Counted from the stretch's first letter, positions 41,243-54,766 are shown. The stretch: 64,000 nucleotides of DNA from Biomphalaria glabrata (GCF_947242115.1 NC_074723.1:14743001-14807000); one strand, 5' to 3'. Notes: a model not told the origin generated them from the letters alone. Program-made: numbers and translations.

Positions 41243-42401
41243 TGTAATAACTTAAGTGAGGCAACTCAACGAGGCACATATATCTTTATTTACAAGACAT
41301 CACAAGTTCATAAAACATCATCTTTCTTAGGCACAATCTCTCCATATTGGCTCTCTACTTGGGCGGAAATCGCCAAGCATCGAGTTCTCTCTTATGCCGC
41401 TGCCAAAGTCAAATTCGTTGTTTCTGTCTCGGCCATTGTTGGGGCCCGTATTCGCAATTTCCCTCGACGACATCAAAGGCAAGGAATCAGAAACGGTCTT
41501 GAGGCTTTCATGGCTTGAGTTCTTATGAAAGGTACTGACAGATAAACAGAGGTCTTTAAGGTCCACAGCAGCCAGCTTGGACGCAGACCCAAGGTTGTCT
41601 TGATCTGTCCAGCCCGTTGCAGGTATACCAGGAACAAAAGTTTCAGGCTCATAACAGACTTCTCTAGTTTCTTCATTTGTTTCTTTTCTTTCAATTCTGT
41701 ATATCCCATTGCGATCGTCGCAGCAATCGTTGTCACGTTTCTCGCCATGAAAGTCATCCCCGCCAGACTTGCCCACAACACAGTCACAGACAGCGCTCCA
41801 ATCCCCGGCGCCTCCATCACCACTGTTTGTGCAGCCACAGTCCTGACCAGGCAACTGCTCCTTCCATAACGAGTTTATTCCTCCTTTTGCTTGAGACACA
41901 ATTTTATCACTTTGGTCTATTTGGCCTTCTACTTGCAATACACTTTCATCTACTTTACTCCCCATCTTATTAATTTGTTCACGCATTGCATCAATTTCTT
42001 CCTGTATCCTGCCAAAGAACTCAACAATCCCAAGTTCAATTTCAAATGTGTAGGTCTCCGGATCTTCTTCTTCATCGACCAAGGCTTGCCGCAGACGATC
42101 CGTGAGCGTTTCCCTGCTACCGAGGGTATTTCAACCTAGGTCCCGAAGCTCTTGTCGTAGCTCTCTAACCGAGAATTGTAATAACTTAAGTGAGGCAACT
42201 CAACGAGGCACATATATCTTTATTTACAAGACATCACAAACACAAAGGGCATCTGCCTTGAGTACAGCCTCTCCATATTGGCTCTCTCCTTGGGCGGAAA
42301 TCGTTAGTCTCTTCATGTCAACATCCTGTTCTAGTTTGGTTACTAGAAGTGCGCATCTCTGCACTAGCCTGGATGGTGGTGCGCATGGCAAAGTCATAAC
42401 A
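41243..42401 (-). mobile_element. Second LTR element of the same gag-only family, broken
   Basis: Related LTR sequence stands at both ends (full-length one at 42177-42401) and the target duplication is GTAT. The interior encodes a protein related to that at 3061-4344, with the same Cys-rich middle. The element is broken, with roughly two or three breaks, and clearly older than the copy at 2821-4628. Confidence 0.75.
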
Positions 42402-43902
42402 GTATCATAATTTGTTTGCTTTTTTTTTTTTACACTGTGGACTCATTTAGATGTCATCAGTAATTAGTCGTCAGTCATCAGTGATCTCTTCATTTGGTGT
42501 CATTATTACTACATCTTTTTGTATTAAAAAAAGTGTCCAATTCGCCTCTATCATTATCTTACGTTTATTTTAGGTTCCAATATTTCGCCTACGTATCTCT
42601 TCAAATCGCTTTCTCTTTATTTGTTCCCCTCTCACTGTGTATTGTTGTTAAAGAATGTAAACAGGATCTTTAACAAATTGTAAAAAAAGAACAACCAACT
42701 CCTACTGTGATTAACGTTTGTGTGCGAACAGTCTCAATAAAGAGGATTAACTGTTACACTACCTTCTGGTATGCGATCACAGGGGAATTAAACAGGACCT
42801 ACGACTGTATGTTGTCTCCCTTTAAGGCTTGCCATACAGCGCTGTGCCTGAGAAAAAGTATAGGTCAGAGAAACAGTAAGAAGACATCTAGATATGGACG
42901 GTCCTCAAATGAGTAAGACTAAAGGCATGAGAAAAGAATAGAGAATTAACTATCGTTGCTTTCCTGACGTCCCTCAGACTGATGGAGACTCCAGAGACAT
43001 AAGAGAAAAAAAAAGAAAAACATTAAAAAAAACATTTTTAAAAAGACAATACCTCCATTATACAACTTTAAATTTAATAAAAAAAGAAAAGAATTGTTTA
43101 AAATGTTTGGTTCTAATCCCTTGATTTTGACAATGTCAACTGCTTGACCGAACTATGTTACCTATTCGGCCAGCGGCCAATGCATACTTGTGCAATAATT
43201 TATTGGTACTATCATTGTCATTATATGCACATCTAGATCTAGACTTCTGATTTAGAACTCTTAAAATCTAGTCTAGATCTACTTCTAAATCTAGATCTAT
43301 CTTTAGTTCTAGAGTCTGATGAAATCCATAGTAGCTTACATGATCAATAAACGTAAAGCAACTTTAAATTTAATAAACAACTCAGTTATCGGTACACAAC
43401 GGCTGACTACGTCATGTTTTTTATATTATTGAATAATTCCAAATATAAACCTTTCAATCTAGACTTAGAACACGTTGCCCACATTTTTCCTGAACATTAA
43501 AATGCCTTGCATTCAGAAATTCCCTTCAAAACCGATGTTGGCTCTAGATCTAAGTCTAGTTCTCAAGCCAAATTTACATCCACTTATTTTTACTTTGAAA
43601 AAATATAATTGCCAAACTAGAGTTTTCCCCGTGTAGTCAACAATCTAGTAATTATTTTCTCAGTGATATACATCAATGTTAAATTTCTAAGAAAATCGTT
43701 AGAGCTGGGTTTTTTTAATCCGCGACGCTTCCAGGATCCAAGTTCCTGGTTCCATGTTCCTGATTCAAGGTTCCATGAAATTCTGAGGTGTTTAAAAAAA
43801 CAGCAAAGAATTAACTGATCATAAACACTGCGGTAAGTAACAGACCACGATAAATGTAGATCTTCAGATTTTTTAGATCATGTAAGTAGCAAAACAAAAA
43901 AG
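42402..43902. other. Intergenic stretch without recognisable genes
   Basis: AT-rich with TCTAGATC-rich text near 43230-43320, like the leader of the composite repeat. No exon-like signal was found on either strand. Confidence 0.5.
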
Positions 43903-44165
43903 GGAAGTAACATTTCAGATGTATAGGCAGAGGATGTAAAGGAGGATGTAAAGGAGGATGTTTGATGGCTGACGGTTAACGAAGGTGTCACGTGGCCAGC
44001 ACAACGACCAACCCCCATTACTTTCCCGAAATAATGCTAGCTACCCAATCAGAGTTGTGTAGACTCAGGGGCGTCCTAAAAATATCGAAGTTTAAAATAC
44101 CTATTTTTTTACCAGGGTTCGATCGCGAAACCCCAACCGCATTACCACACAGCCACCAAGCCCCC
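43903..44165 (-). mobile_element. SINE family A, diverged copy
   Basis: Recognised by GGTTAACGAAGGTGTCACGT and GCACAACGACCAACC; many substitutions. Confidence 0.65.
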
Positions 44166-44491
44166 TTATGTCCTGTGGCACAAGCAAACAACTTAAGAAT
44201 ATTTTTAGGGTCGAATAGGTCTCGTTTTTCTAATCGAAATTTGTTTCTTAGGGAACGTCCTATACGTACAAGGCAAGTGGTGTATTGAATAGCTTCAAAT
44301 GTCTATACTTTATTGTCTCACTACTGTCAAGATCTGCATACTCAGATCTCACTGTCACGTGAATCATCTTAACAGACAGCAGCGCCTGGGGAAAAAAGAG
44401 TAGGGGCGAACCATCCTCAGAGGAAACTCCTAAATTAACGATGAATCGAGATACGTGAGATGATCAACAAAACACCAGTAGCACCCCAGTG

Positions 44492-44793
44492 ACAGGGACG
44501 GATTTCAGTAAGTGGAAGCCCTAGGCTGAATTTTTGTGGACACTCCTACCATCTTCAAGCTACAATAATAAAGCACTTAATAATATGAATAAATCTAACA
44601 GCATGTCATATTGGCATTGGCAAAGAAAAATAGAGTATTGTACATTTCATCTCAATTTTCTTTTATTCAATATAAATATGTATATATGTATATTTTGTTT
44701 TAAACATCTATAATTTTACAATGTGTAACCCCCCACCTCAACCCACTTTGAGGGTGAGGTCCTGGTCTTTGAACTGTTGTAAATCGGGCCCTG
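44492..44793. mobile_element. Probable hAT-type MITE
   Basis: 302 bp with ends CAGGGACGGATTT / CAGGGCCCGATTT (inverted). The flanks CCCAGTGA and TCCAGTTG match at five of eight positions, so it is probably old. Confidence 0.6.
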
Positions 44794-45374
44794 TCCAGTT
44801 GTCTAGCAGACTTAACAGAGTTAAATTGTAAATATAAAAGTGTTCTGATTTCCGTGTCTGAATTATTTACCAACCTGCTAACAATGATAAACCACTACCA
44901 CGTATTTAGGGTTACCCGATCTCTTCCTATTTCAGGATCGTGTCTTCCGTCCGGCAGGTATTGATCTTAAATGTGACAATGTCCGGCTTTCAATCTGTTG
45001 TTAATTGCAATATATTAATAAATCGATTACAATTCAAAATTCCAGGCTTGACCACACAGACTCATTTAAAAAGAACAAAACTGCACGCGTGTATCTGCAA
45101 CTTTCTCCCTGAACATGTATTTGTAGGTGCAAAGCTGTTCAAAAGAAATGTTTGTACATAGATATCCGCAAGATCTTTTATTCAATTTTACATTTCCCGA
45201 TATTAAACTAACGCTTAAAGGGCGTTTTCGCTAATTAACGCTCCGTGGACAAATGAGAAATATATTCTTTATAGACGCACCGAGAAGCGTTTTTCTTACA
45301 AAGTACAATTTGAAGAAACGCAATAAGGTTTTGTTTTTTTTTTGTTGCGCGTACGTTGAACTACCGTTAATGTT

Positions 45375-45612
45375 AAGTAAAGTTTACCTTTCAGACCTTG
45401 TGATCTATGGGGGCAGATGATGTTAAGGACATTTGTTTCTGTGGCCAACGGTTAACGAGCAGGGTGTCGTGTGGCCAGCAAAACGACCAACCGCCTTTAC
45501 ATTCCTCAACTACAGCCAGTTGGGTGGAGCGCCCTAAAAATCCCGAAATTCAAAATCGAATTAAAGACCCCAGGTTCAGAAGTAAAGCGTTTAACCACTC
45601 AGCCACAGCGCT
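45375..45612 (-). mobile_element. SINE family A, shortened core
   Basis: Tail and head are both visible with gaps in the core. Confidence 0.65.
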
Positions 45613-48089
45613 AATGCTACTTCATCCAGTAAATATGATACTTAATAAATTTGACTGACACGCTTACTTTAAAAGTTTACATTATGTTTCCAGTTTCACC
45701 TTCCTATTTAAGGCTTTGCCTTTCTTTTTGTTCCACATTAGACTTCTACTTTTTCATCTAGACAGCTATCTGATATGGAAGAGGTTGTGTGTGGGGTTTA
45801 CTTTTCGTGTATGAAAATGTTAATATCTGTAACCTGTTCTTAGTTTAGACACGCGAGTAAGCGTATATTTATGAGAATCACGGTGATTAACCAAAAGCCT
45901 ACACAATAATTTAACGACCTAATGTCTCACCATCGGACTCTGTTTGGGCTATTCCCCACAGCTGGGTCTATCATCGTTCATGTCCATCCTGCCATCTTAG
46001 CTTCTTTGTCTACCAATCATGTTTGCTTTGGTCTCCTCCCAGGCTTTCTCTTCCCCCTGTGGATTCCAGTCTATAGCTTGTATCGCAATGTGGTCTCTGT
46101 TCTATGACTGCCCAATCCAGATCCATTTGCGTCGTTTAATTCTTCGCTCTATGTTGTTTCCCACAGGCTGTAGTTTAAGATTGTGTTTGTCTGTCTGATA
46201 ACAACTATATGACACCATCTTTTGTTGCAGCTTTTCTGTGACTTGCTACTCTATCAATTCTCTGCGCCTTATAAAAAAATGCTTTCACAACTGTGTTGAA
46301 GATTCGGATTCTGTTGCGTAGTTCCTAGGACAAAGCTTTTGATCGCTAGATGGGCCGTAGAGTATTACAATACCGGATGGCTGCCAAGTCGTGCGGTTTG
46401 CGCGCTGGACTGTCGTTTGGATTCATAGATGGTCCTGGGTTCAAACCATGATCGCCCCCTTCCCCCGTCGTCCTGCGGGAGGTTTGGACAAGGAAGTAAA
46501 TTATCTTCAACTCTGAAGGAACATCCGAAACATGTAAAACATTTTACAAACAACAAACATGCCTAGCATTATTTCTCTTATTAATGACATCTGTGTCGAC
46601 TTACCCCCCCCCACCCCCTTCTCATGCTTTGTTTATGATGCTTTCAAGGCAGACAAAGATATCGGTTTCTACTAGGTTTTGTCTTTGAAGCTGTAGTGGT
46701 GTTTTTTGTCTCTTTGTATGTCTATGCCTATGGTAGTATCTAGACCAGTCTTCTGTGCTTCTAATGCGAGCTTGTTTAGTTTTGTCTGAGCGCCTTATTG
46801 AGTGAGTTTGTAGATATTTTTTAATTCGTTATTTGCTAACTTATCTAATAGATTTTAGACGTTACTTCAAACAAAATAAAATGATTACGTCCTACGCTGT
46901 GACTGTCATAGACTTTATGTTTGTGGTTGTTCTTTTCAAGTTTGTGTTTCTATTGAAAGTTATTCACTTCATGGTTCTTAACATACATGTGTTACCTCCC
47001 TTTTCCCCAACCAATTTGAATGTATGTTTGTTTGTACACACTATACAGATCGAGCTGTGGTGCTAATTACACTTTGTTTTTTCGCTGTTTTTTTTTTTTT
47101 TTGGATCAAAGCTATGACTAGCTGGTCTATGACATATCCTGAATGTCGTGTCACTCCCAAGTTAACATTAATTGGTTGAGTCAGCCAATCTCAAAAGTAT
47201 GTGGCTACGTAATTGTATGGGGGAAAAAAACACATGACAGTGAAACCTACACTATAATCTTTAGACAATAGTGATTAGTGGGAAGAGGGGGGGGACAGGT
47301 TTGGTGTTCTGACCATGAAGATCTAAACACCGAAAGCTTGTTGTCTAGACATTTATTCCAAGGTAGGCTCAGACCACGACGTTGTTCATGACAAAGAAAC
47401 TATCTGCTTGTTGACATCAACGTATTTGGTTCCATGTTTGTAGTGTAGATTCTAAGTACCAGGTATACTAGTGCACTAAGCTTGGTTATTTTAGTTGGTT
47501 GAAGTTGCAATATTGCATACGGTTGAAGCTAATTGTAATTTTCAGGTATATTTTCAAATCAATTTCTTCTTATTTGTGTCATGTGTTGAATTTCTACATA
47601 CACAACAAAACAACAACATAATGCATTTTGTTTAAGGTTTCAAAGACACAGCTGAGATTGTATAGGAGTGAGGCAATGTAAGCAAACTAAAACTAATGCC
47701 AACTTTTTGTACGAACACATTGTAATAGGTCGTATGGCTGCAATAGATCATTTCTAGAAATAAATGGGGGAAAATGATAAAGTAATGTAGCGCAATCAAT
47801 GCCAGTGTTAGGCACGCGTTAATACATATCAAACATTTGGCAATGCCTTTGCGTGATAAACTCAGCATAGCTAGCTCTAGATAATGTCTGTGTAAGGTCA
47901 ATGTATGACTAACTTTAAACAATTCCTATGTATTACTTAATTTAGAAAAAAATCACATCATGGCTTACCCCAATAGTTAATTTAGCTAGACGGAGACTCT
48001 GCTCATTAAAATATTTTTATACAAATCATATAGTAGTTTTACTGTTGATTATTTTGCATTTAAACATTCGCCTTTTCTACGTGCAAACC
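45613..48089. other. Intergenic stretch, repeats only
   Basis: Text near 45920-46170 and 46620-46800 looks like old antisense LINE remnants, which I could not place. It also holds the SINE at 46374. No supported gene. Confidence 0.4.
46374..46548 (+). mobile_element. tRNA-derived SINE, family B
   Basis: Nearly the same as the copy at 25320, with the same head and AAACATTTTACA tail, so both are relatively young. Confidence 0.75.
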
Positions 48090-48300
48090 TCATACACTAG
48101 AACAAATTCGTACAAGTGATCCTTCTTTCCTAGGTCCATTAGAGAATGGAATGGGTTGCCTGAACCACCTAGGAAAGCAAATGACCTGGCAGACTCTAAG
48201 ATTGATTGAGATGCATGTCTAGATGGACACATGAAATGCGTAGACATAATTATCTTCTATTTTGAAGTAACGTCTGTAATGTATAAGATAAGATAAGATA
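48090..48300 (+). mobile_element. LINE 3' end fragment next to the first CAP gene
   Basis: Reads in pieces as REWNGLPEPPRKANDLADS and ends in a (ATAAG)n tail at 48283-48298, about 230 bp before the CAP start codon. Confidence 0.6.
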
Positions 48301-48527
48301 TATTTCTAAAACATTATCAGGGTTGAGTTCTAAAATTAACTAGCATATCTTTAAAGTCATGGCAACGGTAAAGAAGGCATCGGTTGTTGTAATAAGATAA
48401 AAATGACATCGATAAAAATGGTCTTGAAAAAATGAGTTCATAACAACACAAACCTACATCTGCTTGAAGCTGTACATTAACTCTCTCTAAAAAAAAATTA
48501 CCCCATCTTTTGTTAGTCCACAGAAAC

Positions 48528-51500
48528 ATGTCTGTAATAATACTGTTATTGACCATCCTACTGTTCAGCATGACATTTAGTGACTCTGTCATGGTGAACA
48601 AAGTAAGCAGAGATAAATTTCTAGAACTTCACAACGCTGAACGTAGAAGAGTTGGAACTCAGCCATTGGTGAGTATCTCAAGAAACAGGCGCAAACAAAG
48701 AAAAACTATGTAGGTTTTTTTTTGTTACCAATGTGTGAGAAAATAAAATATGTGCTTGAGAAATAATTTGTCCTGTTGTCCATATTTCGTAGTAAAAAAA
48801 TATAACTCATTTTTTTAAAATTGAGCTGTGTTGCTAAATTAGCGAGCTTAGAGTACTTTATTTTGACTATAACAGTGAAGTGTACCTATTACATTAATTT
48901 GCTTGGGGTGGGGTCGTTTTAGTATAATAATTATTGTTATTATTATTATTATTATTATCTGTGAGGTTTTAAGGCAGGTTTATTTTCTCTTAATATAAGG
49001 AGAATATTATTCCAAAGATGTATTCTGTTGATGTCCATGCATTAATTGTTTCTTTAAATATTAAACTCCCATCACGTTTTCAAAAAGAATATTTTAATTT
49101 TAAAGTATTGGAGAACGAGAACTCACTCTATGTAGTTACAAAAGAAAACTTAGCTCTTCAGCATTGTCGATGATAAAATGAAAACCAAAATCAGTAACTT
49201 TGTCGAAAAGCGTGTGCTAACCACAGATCAGGATAGCTCTTCTCGTTCTTGTCAAGATAAGAAAATCAAAGAAATCACTATTTCAAGCAAACTTTAACAG
49301 TTGTTTTTTTTTCAAAGTACTTATTATACAAAAGCGATATGCATGATCCCCCAAATTCTCTGAATTAAATATAAAAAAAAATTATTTGTCATAATTTGTT
49401 TTATCAACTACACGGACTCTTCATTCTGTAAAAGTTACTTTATATTTTACAGAAAGCCAAATTGTTTATTTCAGGTCTGGAATACCACCTTAGCCAGGTC
49501 TTCTGCGGCCTACGCTGCCAAATGTATCTGGGAGCACAGTAAAGGCAAATATGGAGAAAACTTGTATCGCTCTCGGCGTAAGTCAAACTATTTAGTGATG
49601 TACAATTAGGCCAGTGGTACCAGAAAACTTCTGGCAGGAAAGGCTCGTTAGTTTTAGCCGGCTACCCACCTACGAGAAGGAAAACGTATTAGAAATGTAG
49701 CACATACCAATAAAAGACTTAATGACGATCGACAATTTAATTAATTATTCTTGACATTCTATCTCAATCAGTACATGATGTTTCATCAGAGCGCTACTGA
49801 TCACTGACCCATTACGGATTTACCCAAACATGGGAAAGGCTTTGGGAGTCAACCCTGAGGAAAATTCAACAGCCGGTGACCCTTAGGCAGTTAGCAGCAC
49901 ACAGTGCTACACCCTGACAGATCCTGCGACGTGGATGATTCCAAACTGTATTTGCACCAGCCGTTCCTTTGGACACATCAGCTGCGTGGAGAGGGGGAAA
50001 CTACTGTGTGTGGGGGACATCGTTCCCATGTAGCTAATTCTCAGAATTTCAACTCGTTACTATGAGATGATCCAAAAAAAAAAGTCGCTTTAAGACTGAA
50101 GGAGACCTTGATAATCTTCCATCTCCTTTCTATAGTGAAATTATGCCGCCTTTTTTTTCTTGGCGGCTCTCTTATAAAAAAAATATTATTGCTATGTTTG
50201 TGTCTTGTTAGCCTTTCTGTCACGTCTAGATCTCATATACTAAAAGTATCATTCAAAATGAAAAAAAAAATATTTATACTCTACTTATCGTGTAGGTCGA
50301 AATGTTACTTTCAGGCTTGAGAAATCATACTTTTTTGTTGTTGTGTTGTATTGTTAGCATCCGTCGTAAGGGAAGAATCCGCTAATAGTTTTTTCTGGCA
50401 TGTTGGTCCCTTTGTCTGTCACGTTTAGATCGCAAATTTAATTGCGAATGCAACTTTTAATCTCTTGAGCGCGAACCGCTTTATTTTAAATTAGTTTTTC
50501 CTAATTGTTTTTTTTAAGTAAATTACACATCTTCAAAAGCAATACATAAATGTAAATGAAATTATATTAAAAGAGAAGGATATTTTTAAAGGCTAATAAT
50601 GTGAGTTGCATTTAGGCTACATATCACGCATATTTCTTAGAATTCAGTTTCAATAAACAGCGATTCTTATAGTTATATATCAAGGACCAAATGAAAACAA
50701 GATTACAGGATGAAAAATCCTTGCATTATGGATCTATAGTTAACAATAAAAACAGTTTTTACTTCAATATTAGTACCGGCATATTAGGACCTAATTGCGA
50801 GATGTTGATCAGTTAGCATGTCTCACGTCTTCAACAACGAAGAACCAACATAATATTAATATTGAATTCCATACTTCCATTACCTGAAGGGGTATCTGTC
50901 CAAATCTCTGTCCCTATAAAGATTTGAAGTTGTCAACTCTATGAAGGTTCTAGAGTTATCTAGATCTTATCTTATCTTATTACAAGTTATCTAGATCTTA
51001 TCTTATCTTATTACAAGTTATCTAGATCTTATCTTATCTTATTACAAGTTATCTATATCTTATCTTATCTTATTACAAGTTATTTAGATCTTATCTTATC
51101 TTATTACTAGTTATCTAGATCTTATCTTATCTTATTACTAGTTATCTAGATCTTATCTTATTACAAGTTATCTAGATCTTATATTATCTTATTACAAGTT
51201 ATCTAGATCTTATCTTATTACAAGTTATCTAGATCTAACTCCAAATGGAAGTCACTTTTAATGTCGCGGTCACATTTCATCCGTTTTTTTTTGGTGCGCT
51301 TTACTTCTTCTTGTCTAGAATATGTATCATAATCACATTTTGTAAGGTCCATTGTATATTATATCTAAATTGATCAACAAATACTTCTTTATTTCGTACT
51401 ATTTGTAATGCTTGAAATGTTTTACCGTCCATAATATAAATTCCAATTCATTGTTAATATTTGCATGAGAATGAGTACCCCCACTTCTACAGTCAAAGCA

Positions 51501-54500
51501 GAAGTGGATTTTGGGCCAGTTTTTTCGTGATGCTGATTATGAAATCCCTACAAAAACACATATACAAACATTTCTTAAAGAGCTTTTACTGGTCTTATTT
51601 AGTGTGCACTGGTCCACTATAGTGTAGTTGCTTACCTTGATCATTTTATGTTGACATTGTAGCACGTCAAAACGATACTGTAAAGCTTGCTGAGAACTCT
51701 GTGAAAAGCTGGCTGAAGGAGAAGCCAGGAAAATTGGGTCCCGACTGGCCTTGTTTGAAGGACTTACAATGTGGCCACTACACTCAGGTACATGTCATTT
51801 TGTGCGTGCGTGTTTGTGTTGTAATGTGTGTAGTCCTCAGTGTAGGGTCAATACCAGTCTAAGCTATGTCTATGTCATAGGCCGAATTCAGGGGTAATTA
51901 TTTCTGTAAAACATATGTTTGTTGAACTGTTGTCATGCTCCTGAGGGTAACCAGGCGGGGATCGTTAGCCTTAGCTGGCTATCCACCTAGAAGAAAGAAA
52001 GTAAACTATGAATTCAAACATCTGTTGCATTGTAGCTATTATTATTATAGCTTTTATATAGCGCTACTTTCTAGCGCTACTTTCATGCTTATAGCATGCT
52101 CAGAGCGCTTTTGGTCCAATCTCATTTGTGGACCAGTGTGTGTGGGGGGGGGGGGGGGGAGGGGGTGTCCAGAAGTTGCCTTTAGGCGCTCAGTAAACAC
52201 AACTCTGCCCGCGCCCCCTTCTAGGTAGCCAAGCCAAGCCAAGTTCAAGCGCACTTGGCCTCTCGACCACGCTTCCCACCAAACATGTGCAAGGCTTTAT
52301 GAGTAAACACTAAGGAAAAATCAGGAGCCAGTGACCCTTAGACAACTTGCAGCACACAGTGTTTAGCCTGAAAGAGCCTGCGATGCCTCTGATCCCAAAC
52401 TGTATTGGTACTTGCTGCTTCTTTGGACACATCAGGTGCGTGAAGGGGGGTGGGACTGCTGTGTGTTTGACCTCATTATGAGGATAGCTAATGCCTAGGC
52501 ATTCATCTCATTTCTAAGCGATGACTGGCGTTTAATGTCTGAATGAGGCACGTCTATCTTAATCTCAAAAGCGTATCCAGGAAAGTGGACCTCTGTTACG
52601 ACGTCTTACTTTAAATTCGGCGTACTGTAATTCCTTGTACGATAGAAAAGGTGCTTTAATTTTATCTTCTTATCTTATATAATACAGACGTTACTTCAAA
52701 AAAGAAGATGATAACGTCCTACGTGTCATGCATTTATACTCATGCATGTTAACAAATTCTGCTAAGTCGCTGGTTTTCCTGGCTAGCTCAGGCAACCCAT
52801 TCCATGCTCTAATAGCGCGATGGAAGAAGGAGTATTTGTACAAATTTGTCCTATGGAAAAAAGAATGTGCCTTTACCATTGTGTCTTTCTGAGTATTTTA
52901 TCAAATTTTGTTCTTGTATTTGAAGATTAAGGTTTAGTGTTTTATGTATAATTGCTACTTTACTTTAGAGTCTTCTATCCTAAAGGCTTTCTAAGTTTAG
53001 TGGCAATGTCTTCGATTTCGAACATTAACGATGAGTTCAGTATTTCACATTATTCTACAGAATGTTAAGCTTCTGTATTAAGTGAATCGGGAATACTTAA
53101 ACTCGATGCAACCTCTAGGTAGAATATCACACACCCACAATCCACATTATGTGTTATACGTTTTGGAACTGTGGTCACAAAGGTCAGGAGCCTCGCCGCT
53201 GTCATCCCTTCTCATTATCACAAGAGGTTTGGGTAGAGACGTAATTATCTTCATTTCTAAAAGAACATCTGAAATTTGATTGGTTGCATGGTAGCGTGAT
53301 ATGCGTTCTGGATTGTCGTTTCGATGGTTCCGGTTTGAATCTTGTCCGCTATATTCCCCCACCGTCCTACGGGAGGTTTGGCTGTGGGCGTGATAATCTT
53401 CACTTCTGATGGGACGAACGAAACGCATAATAGAAACAGATGGTCAAGTCAAACAGTGCACCGCATTATTTTCTAGACTGAAGCTACATCAATGCAAGCT
53501 TGTTTTATTGTCTGCTGGGACTGACCATAATCATAAAGTTAAACTACTATTCTTTGTCTCCATCGCAGATTGTTTGGAACACCACCAAAACGGTGGGCTG
53601 CGCTGTTGCTTACTGCAGAGGTACCAACCCTAATCTGGTTGTGTGTCAATACTTCCCAGCGTAAGTTGAACAGAAAATCTTTGAGTACATGTCCTTGTTT
53701 TTATATCCTTTTTTAGCGTTTAGTCCTATGTGTAAGACAGTACAAATGGAGAGTAGATCTGTCTCCCATTAAAAGAAGAATTATTTGGCATGTATCTCGC
53801 ATTTTTAATTTGCCCCAAATTACTGAGCCACTGTGTTCATATGTTTAAATTTGTACTATCTCTGAATTTTTACTTTATATATAACTAGCAGTGCGCAGCG
53901 TCTACGCCCGTTGATTTGTCCCTAAGCTTTATGTTGTTTATTATGCCAGGAACACCTCCTTCTTTTTTTGTTATTTTTATAAACGGGCACATCATTTGAC
54001 ACATCAGAGGATCAGGGGCGTGAAAAAAAGGGGGGGGGGGCTGCTGTGTGTTTGACGTAGTTCTGAGGGTAGCTAATGCCCAGGCATTCACCTCATTGAT
54101 ATGGCCGAATTCGTAACGAAGTACGATACGCAGCTGACGGTGGCAAACTCACGGGTTCGATACCCGTTTTGAAGCAAACAATTTTTTTTATTTTTTTCAA
54201 ATATTTTATTACATTTTTAGTATCATATTGGAGGTATTGTCTTTTTTAATTGTATTTTTTTTACATGTTTTTCTTGTTTTCCCATATCGATGTGCTACTA
54301 TTGAAGTGGAAATATAATCGGAAGAAAGCCATTTTAACAATAGGTAGGCCTATTTGTATTGAACTTAATGGATTAGTGATAGATCACAATGTCTTTTTTT
54401 TTTCTTTGAAAAGGTTTGCTTATTTTATAAGGACAGATTCTGTTTTGTGCTAGGCTATATTCCTCGTTATCTTTGTTGATACATAATAATTTTGTAATGT

Positions 54501-54766
54501 CTTTTTTTTTTATATGACACAGACACAGAAGAAAGCAGAGGCGATGGACAGCATTGGATGGAGAAAAAAATAGCATACTTTTGGTCGTCACTTAAAATGT
54601 TTATCCAAATACAAAATCGAAATATTGCACATTCAAACTTTTGATTATTTTATGACTTGTTTTTTGTTTTTATTTCTTTTTATTTCTTTTACATTTTTAC
54701 ATTCTCCTTATGGGTTCAAACAGCGGAAACCCTTTGGATGGTTATTCCGAATTACTTTTTATGTAG
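48528..54766 (+). CDS. Secreted CAP-superfamily protein, first of a tandem pair
   Basis: Five exons join in frame: 48528-48668, 49475-49577, 51663-51787, 53569-53660, 54724-54766; 504 bp, 167 residues. A signal peptide (MSVIILLLTILLF and on) is followed by a single CAP domain: FLELHNAERR, WEHS, KYGENLY, CGHYTQIVW, VGCAVAYC and VVCQYFP. The two His and the Glu of GENL that line the CAP cavity are present. Exon phases are 0, 1, 0, 2. The domain is known from PR-1, antigen 5 and CRISP proteins, whose roles range from lipid binding to defence; the role here is unknown. A Met six codons upstream (48510) is an alternative start. The last exon (14 codons with stop) is inferred from phase and a CAG acceptor and is the least certain part. 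Confidence 0.82.
49605..50040 (+). repeat. Dispersed repeat, copy 1, in CAP intron 2
   Basis: Shares blocks with 51935-52520: GTTTTAGCCGGCTACCCACC, GTGACCCTTAGGCAGTTAGC, CTTTGGACACATCAGCTGCG. A third partial copy is at 53985-54115. Not coding; family unknown. Confidence 0.65.
50148..50520 (-). repeat. Two degraded termini of the composite repeat
   Basis: TTGGCGGCTCTC near 50160 and GTAAGGGAAGAATCCGCT near 50365, each followed by a CTGTCACGTNTAGATC stretch. They are decayed relatives in an intron of the first CAP gene. Confidence 0.45.
50940..51236 (+). repeat. 31-bp minisatellite with GATA motifs
   Basis: The unit starts TTATCTAGATCTTATCTTAT and ends TTACAAG, about ten units. Each has two to three TTATCT (AGATAA) sites. 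In intron 2 of the first CAP gene. Confidence 0.9.
51935..52520 (+). repeat. Dispersed repeat, copy 2, in CAP intron 3
   Basis: Longer copy, with a TATATAGCGCTACTTTCTAGCG block and a G17 run (52144-52163) absent from copy 1. Confidence 0.65.
52660..52880 (-). mobile_element. LINE 3' end fragment
   Basis: Reads YKYSFFHRAIRAWNGLPELA and on to KTSDLAEF, then a tail with ATAAGATAAG. The best preserved of the three copies. A 50-bp piece of the same tail is at 46849-46897. Confidence 0.7.
53279..53430 (+). mobile_element. SINE family B, degraded
   Basis: GGTTGCATGGTAGCGTGATA, GGTTTGAATC and CCGTCCTACGGGAGGTTTGG are recognisable. Part of another copy precedes it (about 53170-53275), and a further partial copy is near 34390-34492. 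Confidence 0.55.
54098..54175 (+). other. tRNA-like sequence, Ser/Leu type
   Basis: ATGGCCGAATTCGTAACGAA resembles a D-arm with box A, and ACGGGTTCGATACCCGT is a perfect T-arm (5-bp stem, 7-nt loop). The acceptor and anticodon stems do not close, so this is a tRNA pseudogene or SINE head rather than a working tRNA. Confidence 0.45.

Noticed and set aside
54098-54175. Functional tRNA gene
   Set aside because: T-arm is perfect but acceptor and anticodon arms do not pair.
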